A DNA stretch of 64,000 nt from Ruegeria arenilitoris (GCF_013030265.1 NZ_WPZQ01000006.1:1-64000); one strand, 5' to 3'. Counted from the first letter of the stretch, positions 17,475-27,119 are shown. Program-made: numbers and translations. Notes: generated by a model not told the origin, from the letters alone.

Positions 17475-18857
17475 ATGAAACGTCGCGAGTTTCTTCTGGG
17501 AAGCGGAGCCGCTGCAGGCGCATTGGGGCTGGGCGGTTTCGGATTGGCTGCGAGCAGTGGTGCACAGGATCTGGTCATTCAGCCTGCAAGCTTCAGGTTC
17601 CGTGAGCAAATGACGACCGGAATGGTCAGCCTGTCGCCGAATGCGCCCCCGCCTGTTTTGTACGGGCGCCAGGGTGAAGTCATGAAACTGCCGGTGCGCA
17701 ACGCGACCCCGGACTATACAGCGATGCACTGGCACGGGTTGCGTATCCCAAACGGAATGGACGGCGTGCCGTACCTCACCCAAATGCCAATGGGCGCGGA
17801 TGAAGTGTTCAACTATGAATTCACCCCACCTGATGCCGGCACCTACTGGTACCACCCGCACTGTATGACCATGGAGCAGATGGCCCACGGCCTGACAGGT
17901 GTAATGGTGATAGCCGAGCCGGAAGACCCGGGTTTCGACGCTGATCAGGTAATAAACCTGCGAGATTTCCGGCTGGATGAGGAAGGCACCTTCCTGCCCG
18001 CATATACCGCACGCGGAGCGGCGCGATCAGGTACATTTGGCAATGTACTGACGGCCAATTGGCTGGATGCACCTAGCTATGAACACCCAGCAGGCGGTTT
18101 GGTGCGCCTGCGCGTGGTCAACACCGACACGACGCGCATCTACAAACTGCACCTTGAGGGTGCTGCGGCGCGGATCATCGCCTGGGACGGACATCCAGTC
18201 GAGATTGAGATGCAAATGCCCAGCGCCAAGGAGCCCATGCTGGTTGGCCCCGGTCAGCGCGTTGACTTCGCCATGACTATGCCCCCTGAGGAAGGCAAAA
18301 CCGTCGATCTGGTCGCCAAGATCCCCGGTCAGAAGCATCGCATCATGGCGCAGCTGCGTGCTGTCGGCCAATCCCTGTCACGCGATCTGCGCGAAATGAA
18401 GCCCCTGCCCCTGAATCCGGTTGCTAAACCGGATCTGACAAACGCCGAATTGCATGAATTCGTGTTTGGCTGGACCCCCGAAGGCGGCGCGCCAAATGAC
18501 GGGTTCTGTGGCTCGCTGGGGTATAGTTTTTGGTCGATCAACCGGACGCCATGGCCCGGTGACGCCGCCGAGAACGTAGGGCCACTGGCAACACTGCAAA
18601 TGGGTAAAAGCTACATCCTGCGTTTGCGCAATGAATCCCCGAACCTGCACCCAATCCATCTGCACGGGCTGGCCTTCGTACCTCTGCGCTCTAACCTGCG
18701 CAAACTACCGCCACTGATGACCGATACGATGCTGTTGCTCAAGGATGAGGTGGCCGAGGTCGCGCTGGTGGCAGACAATCCCGGAGACTGGGCTTTCCAC
18801 TGTCACGTGATAGAACATCAGAAAACCGGGCTAACCGGATATATCCGGGTGGTTTGA
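17475..18857 (+). CDS. Tat-exported multicopper oxidase
   Basis: 460 residues from ATG 17475, with GAGG upstream. The start MKRREFLLGSGAAAGALG is a twin-arginine signal, so it is exported folded. Copper-site motifs are complete: HWHG, YHPHCM, HPIHLHG and HCHVIEH. The residue ten after the type-1 cysteine is Leu (HQKTGL) rather than Met, which in the family goes with a higher redox potential. CopA, CueO or SufI-like roles are possible; no Met-rich copper-binding region is seen. It is the only plus-strand gene inside the rnc-era stretch. Confidence 0.92.
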   Translation: MKRREFLLGSGAAAGALGLGGFGLAASSGAQDLVIQPASFRFREQMTTGMVSLSPNAPPPVLYGRQGEVMKLPVRNATPDYTAMHWHGLRIPNGMDGVPYLTQMPMGADEVFNYEFTPPDAGTYWYHPHCMTMEQMAHGLTGVMVIAEPEDPGFDADQVINLRDFRLDEEGTFLPAYTARGAARSGTFGNVLTANWLDAPSYEHPAGGLVRLRVVNTDTTRIYKLHLEGAAARIIAWDGHPVEIEMQMPSAKEPMLVGPGQRVDFAMTMPPEEGKTVDLVAKIPGQKHRIMAQLRAVGQSLSRDLREMKPLPLNPVAKPDLTNAELHEFVFGWTPEGGAPNDGFCGSLGYSFWSINRTPWPGDAAENVGPLATLQMGKSYILRLRNESPNLHPIHLHGLAFVPLRSNLRKLPPLMTDTMLLLKDEVAEVALVADNPGDWAFHCHVIEHQKTGLTGYIRVV

Positions 18858-18883
18858 GGCGCGCGTGACACGCCCCTCGATCT

Positions 18884-19360
18884 TTATGCGTGCTGGCGCT
18901 CGATCAGGCGCAGGACAGCCACCATGACGATGCCATAAAGCACATGGCCGATCAGCGCGACCCAAGTGATCCCTGTGAAGTTGAGGAAAGGCGGCAGACC
19001 CGACAGGGTAGTGATGCCACCCAAGGCAAAGACCCACAATCCGAACCCGTAAATCGCGGAGGCCGCGAACATATGGACCGGCCCTAAAACCTTAACCCAG
19101 ATCGGTTTGAAGATCAGGAACCATCCCAATGGATAGGCGATCAGACCAACGAGGTAGAAGTGGACAAAAAAGCCCAGAAAGGCGTTGCTCGGCAATCCGA
19201 GACTGGACAGCAGGCTTTGCGCAAGTCCCTCAGGTGACAGATTGGCCCAGCCTATTCCGGGGCTGATCACCTGCCCCCAGAAATCAAACGCGATGGTGGC
19301 GATGAAACCGGCGATAAAAAGAAAGCCGATATTCACGGTGGTCAGTTTTGCACTTTGCAT
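18884..19360 (-). CDS. Hypothetical four-helix membrane protein
   Basis: 158 residues with helices at IGFLFIAGFIATIAFDFWG, FFVHFYLVGLIAYPLGWFLI, VHMFAASAIYGFGLWVFAL and ITWVALIGHVLYGIVMVAVL. Histidines lie in or near helices 2-4 (FVHFY, PVHMF, LIGHVLYG), which could bind haem or metal, but no family is recognised. It converges on the multicopper oxidase and lies between it and rnc, so it may have arrived with that gene. Confidence 0.65.
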   Translation of the reverse strand: MQSAKLTTVNIGFLFIAGFIATIAFDFWGQVISPGIGWANLSPEGLAQSLLSSLGLPSNAFLGFFVHFYLVGLIAYPLGWFLIFKPIWVKVLGPVHMFAASAIYGFGLWVFALGGITTLSGLPPFLNFTGITWVALIGHVLYGIVMVAVLRLIERQHA

Positions 19361-19517
19361 TGGTCCGCCTCACTTCGTTGTATTTGATGTGCTTTGACAC
19401 GTCGTGTTTCAGCTAGCGCCAAAGCAGATAACATTCAGATACAATCGCGATGGATAACCTGCCATAGACCTCAAGTTAGATTGAAAAACTGTAACAATCC
19501 GGGTCTGAGACCGTGTG

Positions 19518-20195
19518 CTACTTGAGTTGCGCCAACAGTGCTTTGGCTGCCGCCTGCTCGGCCTGGCGCTTTGATCCGGCGGTCGATTGGGCCTCGGTCC
19601 CGTCTTGCAGGCGGGCAGCTATGGTGAACACCGGTGCATGATCAGGACCGCTGCGTGATACTTCGACATAGGATGGTGGTTTTTGCCCCCGGGCCTGCGC
19701 CCATTCCTGCAGGGATGTCTTGGCATCGCGAGCGTCGGCCTCAACATTGTGGATGCGGTCACCCCATAGCGCAAGGATCACATCGCGCGCCGCCTCAAAC
19801 CCTGCATCGCGATAGACGGCGGCAATCACCGCCTCCATCGCATCGCCCAGCAGGGCTTGCTTACGACGACCACCAGACAGCATCTCGGATCTGCCCAGCT
19901 TCAGCACCGCCCCCAGATCGATCTGGCGCGCCACGTCTGCGCAAGCCTCTTTTCTGACCAGCGCATTGAACCGCGGAGCAAGCTGGCCTTCCGAAGCCTT
20001 TTTGTCGGCCTCAAGCAGCGCCGTGGCCATCACCAATCCCAACACCCGGTCGCCCAGAAACTCCAGCCGCTGGTTGTCAGGCCGCGTGGAGGAAGAAACC
20101 GACCCGTGGGTCAGTGCGCGTACCAGCAACTCAGGGCTTTTGAATTCGTACCCCAGACGTTGCTGGAACGCCTTCATTTCAGCCGATAGCTTCAA
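19518..20195 (-). CDS. rnc: Ribonuclease III
   Basis: Double-strand-specific endonuclease for rRNA and sRNA-target processing. 225 residues. The catalytic signature [15 protein letters not shown] and the second acidic cluster [12 protein letters not shown] are intact; a dsRNA-binding domain ends with [16 protein letters not shown]. The start is TTG 20195, overlapping the lepB stop as TTGA with GAGG 7 nt upstream; an ATG six codons in would delete the usual MKLSAE start. Confidence 0.96.
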   Translation of the reverse strand: MKLSAEMKAFQQRLGYEFKSPELLVRALTHGSVSSSTRPDNQRLEFLGDRVLGLVMATALLEADKKASEGQLAPRFNALVRKEACADVARQIDLGAVLKLGRSEMLSGGRRKQALLGDAMEAVIAAVYRDAGFEAARDVILALWGDRIHNVEADARDAKTSLQEWAQARGQKPPSYVEVSRSGPDHAPVFTIAARLQDGTEAQSTAGSKRQAEQAAAKALLAQLK

Positions 20196-21031
20196 TTGAC
20201 CGCCTCAAAGAACCGATCACCACGCCACGTCCAGAAGAACAGCATGGAACGACCAGCGGACGAGAACATGATGCGATCAGCCCGACCGATCAGGTTTTCG
20301 TAGGGCACATAGCCAACACCGCCAGCAGACTGCGGCAAACGGCTGTCACTGGAGTTGTCGCGGTTATCGCCCATAAAGAAATAGTGGCCTTCGGGAACGA
20401 TATAGACGCCTGTATTGTCTGCCCCCTGATTGCCGATGTTCAGTACCTCGTAAGAGACACCATTTGGCAGCGTTTCGACAAAGCGTTCTTTTTCGCAAAC
20501 GCCACCGATCCCGACAGGACCGTTCGAGCACCGCGGGCGCAGGCCCTGCGGGCCCTGAGGTTCTGCGATCTCAGTGAACACGCCGTCAGGTTTTTGTGTT
20601 ACCGGGGTCCCGTTAAGGATCACCACGCCATCACGCACCTGCACACGATCCCCTGGCAGGCCGATCAGGCGCTTAATGTAATCACGGCCCGTAACCGGAT
20701 GGCGGAACACAATCACATCGCCACGGTCAGGTTCACCACCCAGCAAGCGCGTATTCTCGTCACCTTGCATCCAGCCACAGATATCTTCCGCGTCGATATT
20801 CAGACCTACGCTGGGAATGATCAGGCTGGGGCAGGAGGCGTAAGAGTAGCCATAGGCCATTTTGTTGACGAAGAGGAAATCCCCGATCAACAATGTTGGC
20901 TTCATGGAACCGGACGGAATCCAGAAAGGTTGGAAGAACAGGGTGCGAAAGACGCCCGCGATCAGCAAGGCGTAGACGATGGTTTTGATCGTCTCCCAGA
21001 CGCCGCTTCCGGTTTTGGCTTCCTCGGCCAT
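20192..21031 (-). CDS. lepB: Signal peptidase I
   Basis: Inner-membrane serine/lysine protease that removes signal peptides. 279 residues. One N-terminal membrane anchor ([17 protein letters not shown]), nucleophile Ser42 in [10 protein letters not shown], general-base Lys in [14 protein letters not shown], and the C-terminal [12 protein letters not shown] block. An extra cysteine pair in the periplasmic insert (RPRCSNG, GGVCEKE) may form a disulfide. It overlaps rnc by 4 bp and follows acpS by 57 bp. Confidence 0.97.
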   Translation of the reverse strand: MAEEAKTGSGVWETIKTIVYALLIAGVFRTLFFQPFWIPSGSMKPTLLIGDFLFVNKMAYGYSYASCPSLIIPSVGLNIDAEDICGWMQGDENTRLLGGEPDRGDVIVFRHPVTGRDYIKRLIGLPGDRVQVRDGVVILNGTPVTQKPDGVFTEIAEPQGPQGLRPRCSNGPVGIGGVCEKERFVETLPNGVSYEVLNIGNQGADNTGVYIVPEGHYFFMGDNRDNSSDSRLPQSAGGVGYVPYENLIGRADRIMFSSAGRSMLFFWTWRGDRFFEAVN

Positions 21032-21088
21032 ACTGCTCTCCGATTGTTTCTTGGGTCCGCTGCTACATGCGGCTCTGCCAGGGGCAAG

Positions 21089-21508
21089 TCAAGGCCGCGC
21101 GGCCCGTTCGTGCAGCGGCCGCGCTTCGATCACCACAAAGGCCTGCGCCCAAGGGTGATCATCCGTCAGGGTAACATGAATAATGGCCTCGTACCCCTCG
21201 GGTGTCATCTCATTCAGGCGCTCAGCTGCCCAGCCGGTAACATGCATCACCGGTTGACCGGTTCGAAGGTTGGTAACGGCCATATCCTTCCAAGCAATGC
21301 CCATGCGCAACCCGGTACCCAGCGCCTTGGAACACGCCTCTTTTGCGGCCCAGCGCTTGGCATAGGTGCCAGCAGTATCGGCGCGGCGCTCGGCCTTTCG
21401 CTGTTCGGTTTCGGTAAAGACACGATTGCGAAATCGGTCGCCAAACCGATCGAGCGTGCCCTGGATGCGATCAATGTTTGCGAGGTCTGTGCCGATGCCG
21501 AGGATCAT
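21089..21508 (-). CDS. acpS: Holo-[acyl-carrier-protein] synthase
   Basis: Transfers 4'-phosphopantetheine from CoA to acyl carrier protein. 139 residues, family length. Mg-binding Asp in [11 protein letters not shown], and [16 protein letters not shown] carrying the second conserved Glu. ATG 21508 begins 5 bp after the stop of the preceding membrane-protein gene, within the pdxJ-acpS-lepB-rnc unit. Confidence 0.96.
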   Translation of the reverse strand: MILGIGTDLANIDRIQGTLDRFGDRFRNRVFTETEQRKAERRADTAGTYAKRWAAKEACSKALGTGLRMGIAWKDMAVTNLRTGQPVMHVTGWAAERLNEMTPEGYEAIIHVTLTDDHPWAQAFVVIEARPLHERAARP

Positions 21509-21513
21509 ATGTA

Positions 21514-21984
21514 TTAGTCACTCTTGCTGCCGGACAGTGTTGAACGCCACTGAGCCGGGAATTGTAGAACTAAACGGCAAACACCTATAGCAATCGGAGC
21601 CCAAAACAATAGTGCCGCATTTCCAAGAAAGACCTTAGAGAAACTAATTCTCCCACAGTGCTGAAACCCATAGATCAAAACAGCGATCTGCACCGCCCAC
21701 CACCACAATACCGAAAGGCCAACCATATAGACTGCATTGTACCAGAGCGTCGCACTTGAGAACTGCTCTGAGCGCCTAAACAAGAACGGAAATATCTCAA
21801 CCATCGTGGCCAACATGACAGGCATTACCAAGAGCTTCACCGGAACAAACAAGGCGCCTTCAGGGATGGGCACCCCCACGAAGTTGGGCGAAACCGACAT
21901 TAAAAGGTAAATTGAAAAGAAAAAGACGAACCTAAATCGATTGAAAACAAGGATTTTCTGATCTTCTCTCCATAAAGCAATCAA
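21514..21984 (-). CDS. Hypothetical integral membrane protein
   Basis: 156 residues with about four hydrophobic segments: [55 protein letters not shown] and [21 protein letters not shown]. No family recognised. Composition is A+T-richer and codon choice less biased than in the flanking housekeeping genes, suggesting an accessory insert. It starts with TTG 21984, overlapping the exporter stop as TTGA with GAGG 5 nt upstream, and so depends on coupling to that gene. Confidence 0.65.
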   Translation of the reverse strand: MIALWREDQKILVFNRFRFVFFFSIYLLMSVSPNFVGVPIPEGALFVPVKLLVMPVMLATMVEIFPFLFRRSEQFSSATLWYNAVYMVGLSVLWWWAVQIAVLIYGFQHCGRISFSKVFLGNAALLFWAPIAIGVCRLVLQFPAQWRSTLSGSKSD

Positions 21985-22604
21985 GACAGCCTCACCGTCA
22001 AAATCTTGTAACTCGCTACCCCGAAGAACCCCGCAAACGCAAAATCGAACCAGCGGCGGGCGCGGCGGTAGGCGCGGACCATGCGCTCGGACGAGAACAG
22101 GAAAGCATAGCCGATGAAGATCAGAAGCGAACCCGCATAGAGCTTCGCAAAATAGCCAAGCAGCATCGAAAGACTCGCGTCGTTTGGCGCAACGATGGCA
22201 TAGATCGAGCCCCAGCTAAGGATTGCCTTGGGATTGGTCAGGTGAATGGCGGCACCTTTGGCAAAGATGCTACGCAGAGATCCTGTCACCGGCTTACCCA
22301 AAGCCACTTCGTCCGACGTCATAGCGCGACGCAAGGCCTTCAGTGCAAGCCAACCCAGATAAGTCACGCCGATATAGCGGATAACTTCAAACACCCAGAC
22401 ATTGGCCAGCATGATGGCCGACAGCCCCAGCGCGGCCGCGATGCCCCAAGCGGCCGAGCCTGCGCAAATGCCCAGAGCAAAAACCAGACCGGCCTGACGG
22501 CCCTCATTCATGGCGGTCCCGGCAATGCCCATCGTCGCTGGTCCGGGTGAGCCGCCTGCAAGCAGCCACGCGATCCAGATTGCTATGAATCCCGAGGTGA
22601 TCAT
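21981..22604 (-). CDS. LysE/RhtB family amino-acid exporter
   Basis: About 207 residues, six helices. The N-terminal FIAIWIAWLLAGGSPGPATMG is the LysE-family signature, and GVTYLGWLALKALRRA the second conserved block. Substrate (an amino acid or homoserine lactone) is unknown. ATG 22604 overlaps the stop of a 23-codon ORF (TGATG); a GTG one codon earlier is equally possible. It sits in the accessory cluster between pdxJ and acpS. Confidence 0.9.
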   Translation of the reverse strand: MITSGFIAIWIAWLLAGGSPGPATMGIAGTAMNEGRQAGLVFALGICAGSAAWGIAAALGLSAIMLANVWVFEVIRYIGVTYLGWLALKALRRAMTSDEVALGKPVTGSLRSIFAKGAAIHLTNPKAILSWGSIYAIVAPNDASLSMLLGYFAKLYAGSLLIFIGYAFLFSSERMVRAYRRARRWFDFAFAGFFGVASYKILTVRLS

Positions 22605-22675
22605 CACGCAAGGGTCAACCGAACAATACCGAGAACGGCGACTGTGAGCAGGAAGAAGTAACCGATGACGATCAT
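22604..22675 (-). CDS. 23-residue membrane-segment ORF between ABZJ_00895 and LysE genes
   Basis: ATG 22675 overlaps the stop of the upstream membrane gene (ATGA) and its TGA overlaps the exporter start (TGATG). The peptide is a single hydrophobic helix (IGYFFLLTVAVLGIV) with Arg near the C-terminus. There is no Shine-Dalgarno, so it would rely on coupling. It may be a true small membrane protein or simply a translational bridge. Confidence 0.4.
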   Translation of the reverse strand: MIVIGYFFLLTVAVLGIVRLTLA

Positions 22676-23115
22676 GAGGAGCGAGTGTGTTGACGCGCCA
22701 TCTGCTTCAATTGGTTCTTTGCACCCAAACCAATGAACAAGCGACAAAGCAAAATGGAAAGTACGAACGAAATGCCAAGAATCACTAACATCCAAATGAT
22801 GGGAAGGCTTGATAGTGGTGCCAATACTTCTGGAAAGACCATAACAAAAACCACGGCCAGAAGTAATGACCACACTAGACCTACCAAAGCCATTAGGCGC
22901 GATGCTGCCCACATCCCCGACGTAGTTGGTTTTTCGCCATGATCTTTCACATAGCGCTGTCCTTCGATCATCGCAGCCGTCATGAACGGGATCATTCCCG
23001 CCGCGGCACCTGGTAGTTCCGCCCCCAATAGTTTCTGGGCTGCCAAATCCATAAACGGCATCGCGATACAGGTTCCAACGTAAACCAATGAAAAGCGTAC
23101 AATGTTCGTTTTCAT
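22672..23115 (-). CDS. ABZJ_00895 family membrane protein
   Basis: 147 residues from ATG 23115, four helices: FSLVYVGTCIAM, AAGMIPFMTAAMIEGQRYV, LMALVGLVWSLLLAVVFVMVF and IIWMLVILGISFVLSILL. The AAMIEGQRYVKDHGEKPTT segment, a charged loop after the second helix, matches my memory of the ABZJ_00895 family, whose function is unknown. It lies 37 bp after pdxJ and is tiled to the small ORF and exporter by start/stop overlaps. Confidence 0.72.
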   Translation of the reverse strand: MKTNIVRFSLVYVGTCIAMPFMDLAAQKLLGAELPGAAAGMIPFMTAAMIEGQRYVKDHGEKPTTSGMWAASRLMALVGLVWSLLLAVVFVMVFPEVLAPLSSLPIIWMLVILGISFVLSILLCRLFIGLGAKNQLKQMARQHTRSS

Positions 23116-23152
23116 TATGAATTTCTCTTTCTCGAACAACCTGTAAAGCGTT

Positions 23153-23899
23153 TCATGTCCGTGCCTCATCCATCAAGCGGCGCATTTCCTGAATGGCAGG
23201 TGTAAGGCCACGGAAGATCGACTCGCCGATCAGAAAGTGGCCAATGTTGAGTTCGCGCACTTCGGGAAACTCAGCAACGGGTTTCACCGTGTCATAGGTC
23301 AGACCATGGCCAGCGTGAACCTCAAGGCCCAGCGAATGCGCAAAGCTCGACATTTCACGCAGAGCCTCCAGTTCCCGTGCAGCCACTTCTATGTGACCTT
23401 CTGCATGCGCATCGCAATAGGCACCAGTGTGCAACTCGATCACCTCGGCACCAATTCGGTGCGCAGCCTCGATCTGGCGCTGATCAGCAGCGATGAAGAT
23501 CGATACACGACATCCCACTTCACGCAGGGGTGCAATGAAATGAGCCAGCTTATTTTCTTCTCGTGCGACCTCAAGCCCGCCTTCGGTAGTGCGTTCCTCG
23601 CGCTTTTCGGGAACGATACAAACCGCGTGGGGCTTATGGCGCAAGGCAATCTGCTGCATCTCCGGCGTGGCGGCCATCTCAAAATTCAGCGGTACTGACA
23701 GCACTTCCATCAAGCCGTCGATATCCGCATCCGAGATATGGCGCCGGTCTTCGCGCAGATGGGCGGTGATACCATCAGCACCAGCCTCTTCAGCCAGCTT
23801 GGCAGCACGCAAAGGATCAGGGTACGCGCCACCCCGGGCGTTTCGCACCGTGGCCACGTGGTCAATGTTAACGCCCAACCGCAGATGGTTCTCAGACAT
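23153..23899 (-). CDS. pdxJ: Pyridoxine 5'-phosphate synthase
   Basis: Condenses 1-deoxy-xylulose 5-phosphate with 3-amino-2-oxopropyl phosphate, last step of DXP-dependent vitamin B6 synthesis. 248 residues, TIM barrel. LGVNIDHVATVRNARGG at the N-terminus, ITAHLREDRRHI, and GLEVHAGHGLT are characteristic. It overlaps the DUF2062 gene by 8 bp; pdxJ-acpS adjacency is common in proteobacteria, here interrupted by four accessory ORFs. Confidence 0.97.
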   Translation of the reverse strand: MSENHLRLGVNIDHVATVRNARGGAYPDPLRAAKLAEEAGADGITAHLREDRRHISDADIDGLMEVLSVPLNFEMAATPEMQQIALRHKPHAVCIVPEKREERTTEGGLEVAREENKLAHFIAPLREVGCRVSIFIAADQRQIEAAHRIGAEVIELHTGAYCDAHAEGHIEVAARELEALREMSSFAHSLGLEVHAGHGLTYDTVKPVAEFPEVRELNIGHFLIGESIFRGLTPAIQEMRRLMDEART

Positions 23900-24590
23900 C
23901 GCTCGAATCCTTATTCAGCCCTGCGGCTGACCCTAGTGGATTTGTGATCGAAGCGTCAGCCTTGGATTCAGCCAACTGTTTGATTTCTTCGAATTTCGCC
24001 TTGATCCGGTCCCGCCGGCGCTGTTGGTAGGTACGGATCAACGGTAAGCTCAGGAAATAGCAGACCACCCCAGCAATCATACCCGGAACAATGCCACCGA
24101 TGAGGTATGGGTAAAAAACCTCATGATAGAACTGCGCAAGCCCGTGCCAGTCTGCTACGCGGTCAGTAAACATGGCGAAAAGGTTGTTTTTCAGATCACC
24201 GATTGCCCCGGCAAACTTGCCCATCAGACCCTTGGTATCACCCTTCTCGAATTGGGTCCCCAACAGGAAATGCCCGGTTTGCAGGCAAACCACTCCGATA
24301 GGTACATAGGTCAGCGGATTCCCAAAAAACGTGCCGCTAAGCGCGGCCAGAATATTGCCGTTGATCAATCGCGCCAGAACGGCCGCAACGACAAAGTGCA
24401 ATCCATAAAACGGGGTGAATGCGGTAAATACCCCTGCCCCGATTCCTCGCGCGATCCGCTCAGGTGAATCCGGCAGGCGACGAACACGATGTTTGACATA
24501 GTGGAAGGCGCGGGTCCATCCGCCGCGCGGATAGACAAATTCCGATGCGATCTGGACAGGCGAGCGTCGATCTCGGCGCTTGAAAACCAC
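23892..24590 (-). CDS. DUF2062 domain membrane protein
   Basis: 232 residues. Starts GTG 24590 with AAGGGG about 9 nt upstream. The DUF2062 core reads GIGAGVFTAFTPFYGLHFVVAAVLARLI-GN, then FFGNPLTYVPI, followed by two further hydrophobic segments (VFYPYLIGGIVPGMIAGVVC) and a basic C-terminal helix. Function unknown; conserved next to spoT and pdxJ in this lineage. Confidence 0.9.
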   Translation of the reverse strand: MVFKRRDRRSPVQIASEFVYPRGGWTRAFHYVKHRVRRLPDSPERIARGIGAGVFTAFTPFYGLHFVVAAVLARLINGNILAALSGTFFGNPLTYVPIGVVCLQTGHFLLGTQFEKGDTKGLMGKFAGAIGDLKNNLFAMFTDRVADWHGLAQFYHEVFYPYLIGGIVPGMIAGVVCYFLSLPLIRTYQQRRRDRIKAKFEEIKQLAESKADASITNPLGSAAGLNKDSSDV

Positions 24591-24606
24591 TCCTGATCAC
24601 CCCTTC

Positions 24607-26739
24607 TCAACCAGCCGCAACAGCGGCATCCGCCTTGTCCCGATGACGTTCGACCGCCGCAACATCACTTTCCGCCTCAAGCATCAACATCAGCGAATGC
24701 AACTGTTCCAAATCGCGCAGTTCGACATTGATCAGCAGGCGGTAAAAATCCGGTTTGCGGTCAACAAATTCCAGATTGGAGATATTGGCCTTTTTCTCTC
24801 CGATCAATGTGCAAATGCGACCCAATACGCCCGCATCGTTTCCAATGGTCAGATCCAGCGTCGCACCATAGACCGCCGGGTGGGTTCCCGAATGCCAATG
24901 CAGGTCAACCCAGCGTTCGGGTTCGTTTTCAAACTCGGACAGGCGGTCACAGTCGATGGCGTGCACAACCACACCCTTGCCGCGATAGGTGATGCCAACG
25001 ATGCGCTCACCCGGCAGAGGTTGGCAGCAAGGCGCGCGATCGAATTTCTGCCCCGGTTCCAGACCTATCACTGCCCGACGCAGCGGAATGGCGTCACCTT
25101 CATCTTTCGTAAGCTCAGGATAAACGGCCTCAACCACTTCATGAGCTGTCAGTTCAGCACTTCCGAGGCGCGCTAACAGCTCGTGGCGATCTTTAAGCCG
25201 CAGATGTTTGGCTGCAGTATCCAACGCCTTGTCAGTCGCCTTGCGGCCGACATGTTCGAAACCGGCTCGTGCCAGTTCCTTGCCCAACTTGATGAAGCGC
25301 TCGCGGTCCACCTCACGCAATGCGCGACGGATGGCTGTGCGGGCTTTTCCGGTCACTGCGATTTCCAGCCACGTGACCTGCGGCGTCTGGCCGTCAGCAG
25401 TGATGATATCGACAGATTGTCCATTCTTGAGGCGTGTCCAGAGTGGAACCCGGATCCCATCCACCTTGGCACCCACACAAGCGTGGCCGATACGCGTGTG
25501 GATCGCATAGGCAAAATCAATCGGTGTCGCGCCACGGGGCAGCTTTACAACATCCCCTTTCGGCGTGAAGCAGAACACCTGGTCCGAGTACATCTCGAGC
25601 TTAACGGCCTCGAGAAAGTCTTCATGATCATCCTCGTTGTCGAACTGCTCGGTCAGATTTGCGATCCACTTGGCAGGGTCTACTGCAAACGGGTTTTCGG
25701 ATCGAACCCCATCGCGATAGGACCAGTGTGCGGCCACACCTGTTTCGGCAACGTCGTGCATCTGGCGGGTGCGAATTTGTACTTCAACCCGTTTGCCGTC
25801 ACGCCCCGAGACGGTGGTGTGGATCGATCGATAACCGTTCGATTTAGGCTGGCTGATATAGTCCTTGAACCGCCCCGGCACCGCGCGCCAACGCTGGTGG
25901 ATCGCACCGAGCGTGCGGTAGCAATCCTCCTCGGACTGCGTAATGATGCGAAAGCCGTAGATGTCGGAAAGACGCGAGAAACCCTGATCCTTCTCCTGCA
26001 TCTTGCGCCAGATCGAATAAGGCTTCTTGGCGCGACCAAAAACCTCGGCCTCAATCCCCGCCTTATCCAACTCGTGGCGCATATCTCCGGTGATCCGGTG
26101 GATTACGTCCCCGGTTTCTCGCTGAAGCGTAATGAACCGACGAATGATCGACTGGCGGCCCTCTGGATTTAGAACGCGGAAGGCAAGATCTTCCAACTCC
26201 TCGCGCATCCACTGCATACCCATGCGGCCAGCCAGTGGCGCGTAGATATCCATTGTCTCACGTGCTTTGATGACCTGCTTTTCCGGCCGCATCGCCTTGA
26301 TAGTGCGCATGTTGTGCAGGCGGTCGGCAAGCTTGACCAAGATAACCCGCAGGTCTTTGGACATTGCCATGAAAAGCTTGCGGAAGTTTTCCGCCTGCTT
26401 GGTTTCGCGGCTGGATAACTGCAGATTGGTCAGCTTGGTCACACCATCAACCAGCTTGGCGACTTCCTCTCCAAACAACTCGGAAATCTTGCCGTAGCTG
26501 GCTTTGGTGTCTTCGATTGTATCGTGCAGGAGAGCCGTGATGATGGTCGCATCATCCAGACGCTGTTCGGTCAGGATCGCGGCAACGGCAACAGGATGGC
26601 TAAAATAGGGCTCTCCGGAATGGCGGAACTGCCCTTCATGCATTTGCTGCCCGAACTCGTAAGCCCGGGCGATGCGATCTGCATTTGTCTTTGGGTTGTA
26701 GTTGCGGACCAGCGCAATCAAGTCGTCAGCAGAAATCAT
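24607..26739 (-). CDS. spoT: Bifunctional (p)ppGpp synthetase/hydrolase (Rel/SpoT)
   Basis: Single RSH enzyme of the stringent response, 710 residues. HD hydrolase domain with FSHPVAVAAIL and ALLHDTIEDT; synthetase domain with SDIYGFRII, PKSNGYRSIHT and EVQIRTRQMHD; TGS domain (VFCFTPKGDVVKLPRG); C-terminal ACT domain (ANISNLEFVDRKPDFY). Both active sites look intact. It follows rpoZ by 26 bp, the standard alphaproteobacterial order. Confidence 0.97.
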   Translation of the reverse strand: MISADDLIALVRNYNPKTNADRIARAYEFGQQMHEGQFRHSGEPYFSHPVAVAAILTEQRLDDATIITALLHDTIEDTKASYGKISELFGEEVAKLVDGVTKLTNLQLSSRETKQAENFRKLFMAMSKDLRVILVKLADRLHNMRTIKAMRPEKQVIKARETMDIYAPLAGRMGMQWMREELEDLAFRVLNPEGRQSIIRRFITLQRETGDVIHRITGDMRHELDKAGIEAEVFGRAKKPYSIWRKMQEKDQGFSRLSDIYGFRIITQSEEDCYRTLGAIHQRWRAVPGRFKDYISQPKSNGYRSIHTTVSGRDGKRVEVQIRTRQMHDVAETGVAAHWSYRDGVRSENPFAVDPAKWIANLTEQFDNEDDHEDFLEAVKLEMYSDQVFCFTPKGDVVKLPRGATPIDFAYAIHTRIGHACVGAKVDGIRVPLWTRLKNGQSVDIITADGQTPQVTWLEIAVTGKARTAIRRALREVDRERFIKLGKELARAGFEHVGRKATDKALDTAAKHLRLKDRHELLARLGSAELTAHEVVEAVYPELTKDEGDAIPLRRAVIGLEPGQKFDRAPCCQPLPGERIVGITYRGKGVVVHAIDCDRLSEFENEPERWVDLHWHSGTHPAVYGATLDLTIGNDAGVLGRICTLIGEKKANISNLEFVDRKPDFYRLLINVELRDLEQLHSLMLMLEAESDVAAVERHRDKADAAVAAG

Positions 26740-26765
26740 CCGGTCCGCACCTTGTGTAGCTTGGG

Positions 26766-27119
26766 TTACCCCTGGCCTTGAGCCTCCATCAGAGCGCGCA
26801 GGAGCTTTTCTTCGGACATGTCGTCGTCGGCAGGCTTGTCCGATTCAGCACCCATCAGCAGCGCCATCTGATCTTCTTCAGGTTCGTCAACTTCGATCTG
26901 AGTCTGGTTCGCTTCGATCAGACGCTCACGCAGTTCATCTGCGCTCTGAGTTTCATCTGCGATTTCACGCAGCGAAACGACAGGGTTCTTGTCGTTGTCA
27001 CGATCTACGGTGATCGCGGCACCGGCAGAAATCTCGCGCGCACGATGGGCGGCAAGCATCACCAGTTCGAACCGGTTCGGAACCTTGTCTACGCAGTCTT
27101 CGACCGTCACGCGGGCCAT
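26766..27119 (-). CDS. rpoZ: RNA polymerase omega subunit
   Basis: 117 residues. [31 protein letters not shown] is the universal omega start (listed here in pieces: [24 protein letters not shown]). The C-terminal half is acidic and variable, as in other alphaproteobacteria. First gene of the rpoZ-spoT-DUF2062-pdxJ run. Omega also carries one of the ppGpp-binding sites of RNA polymerase in E. coli, which fits its partnership with spoT. Confidence 0.97.
   Translation of the reverse strand: MARVTVEDCVDKVPNRFELVMLAAHRAREISAGAAITVDRDNDKNPVVSLREIADETQSADELRERLIEANQTQIEVDEPEEDQMALLMGAESDKPADDDMSEEKLLRALMEAQGQG

Noticed and set aside
20384..21517. 377-codon plus-strand ORF opposite lepB and acpS
   Set aside because: Covers two essential minus-strand genes with intact catalytic motifs; a shadow frame.
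22604..22912. 102-codon version of the small ORF before LysE
   Set aside because: The N-terminal 79 codons lie inside the ABZJ_00895 gene in another frame; only the last 23 codons have start/stop coupling.
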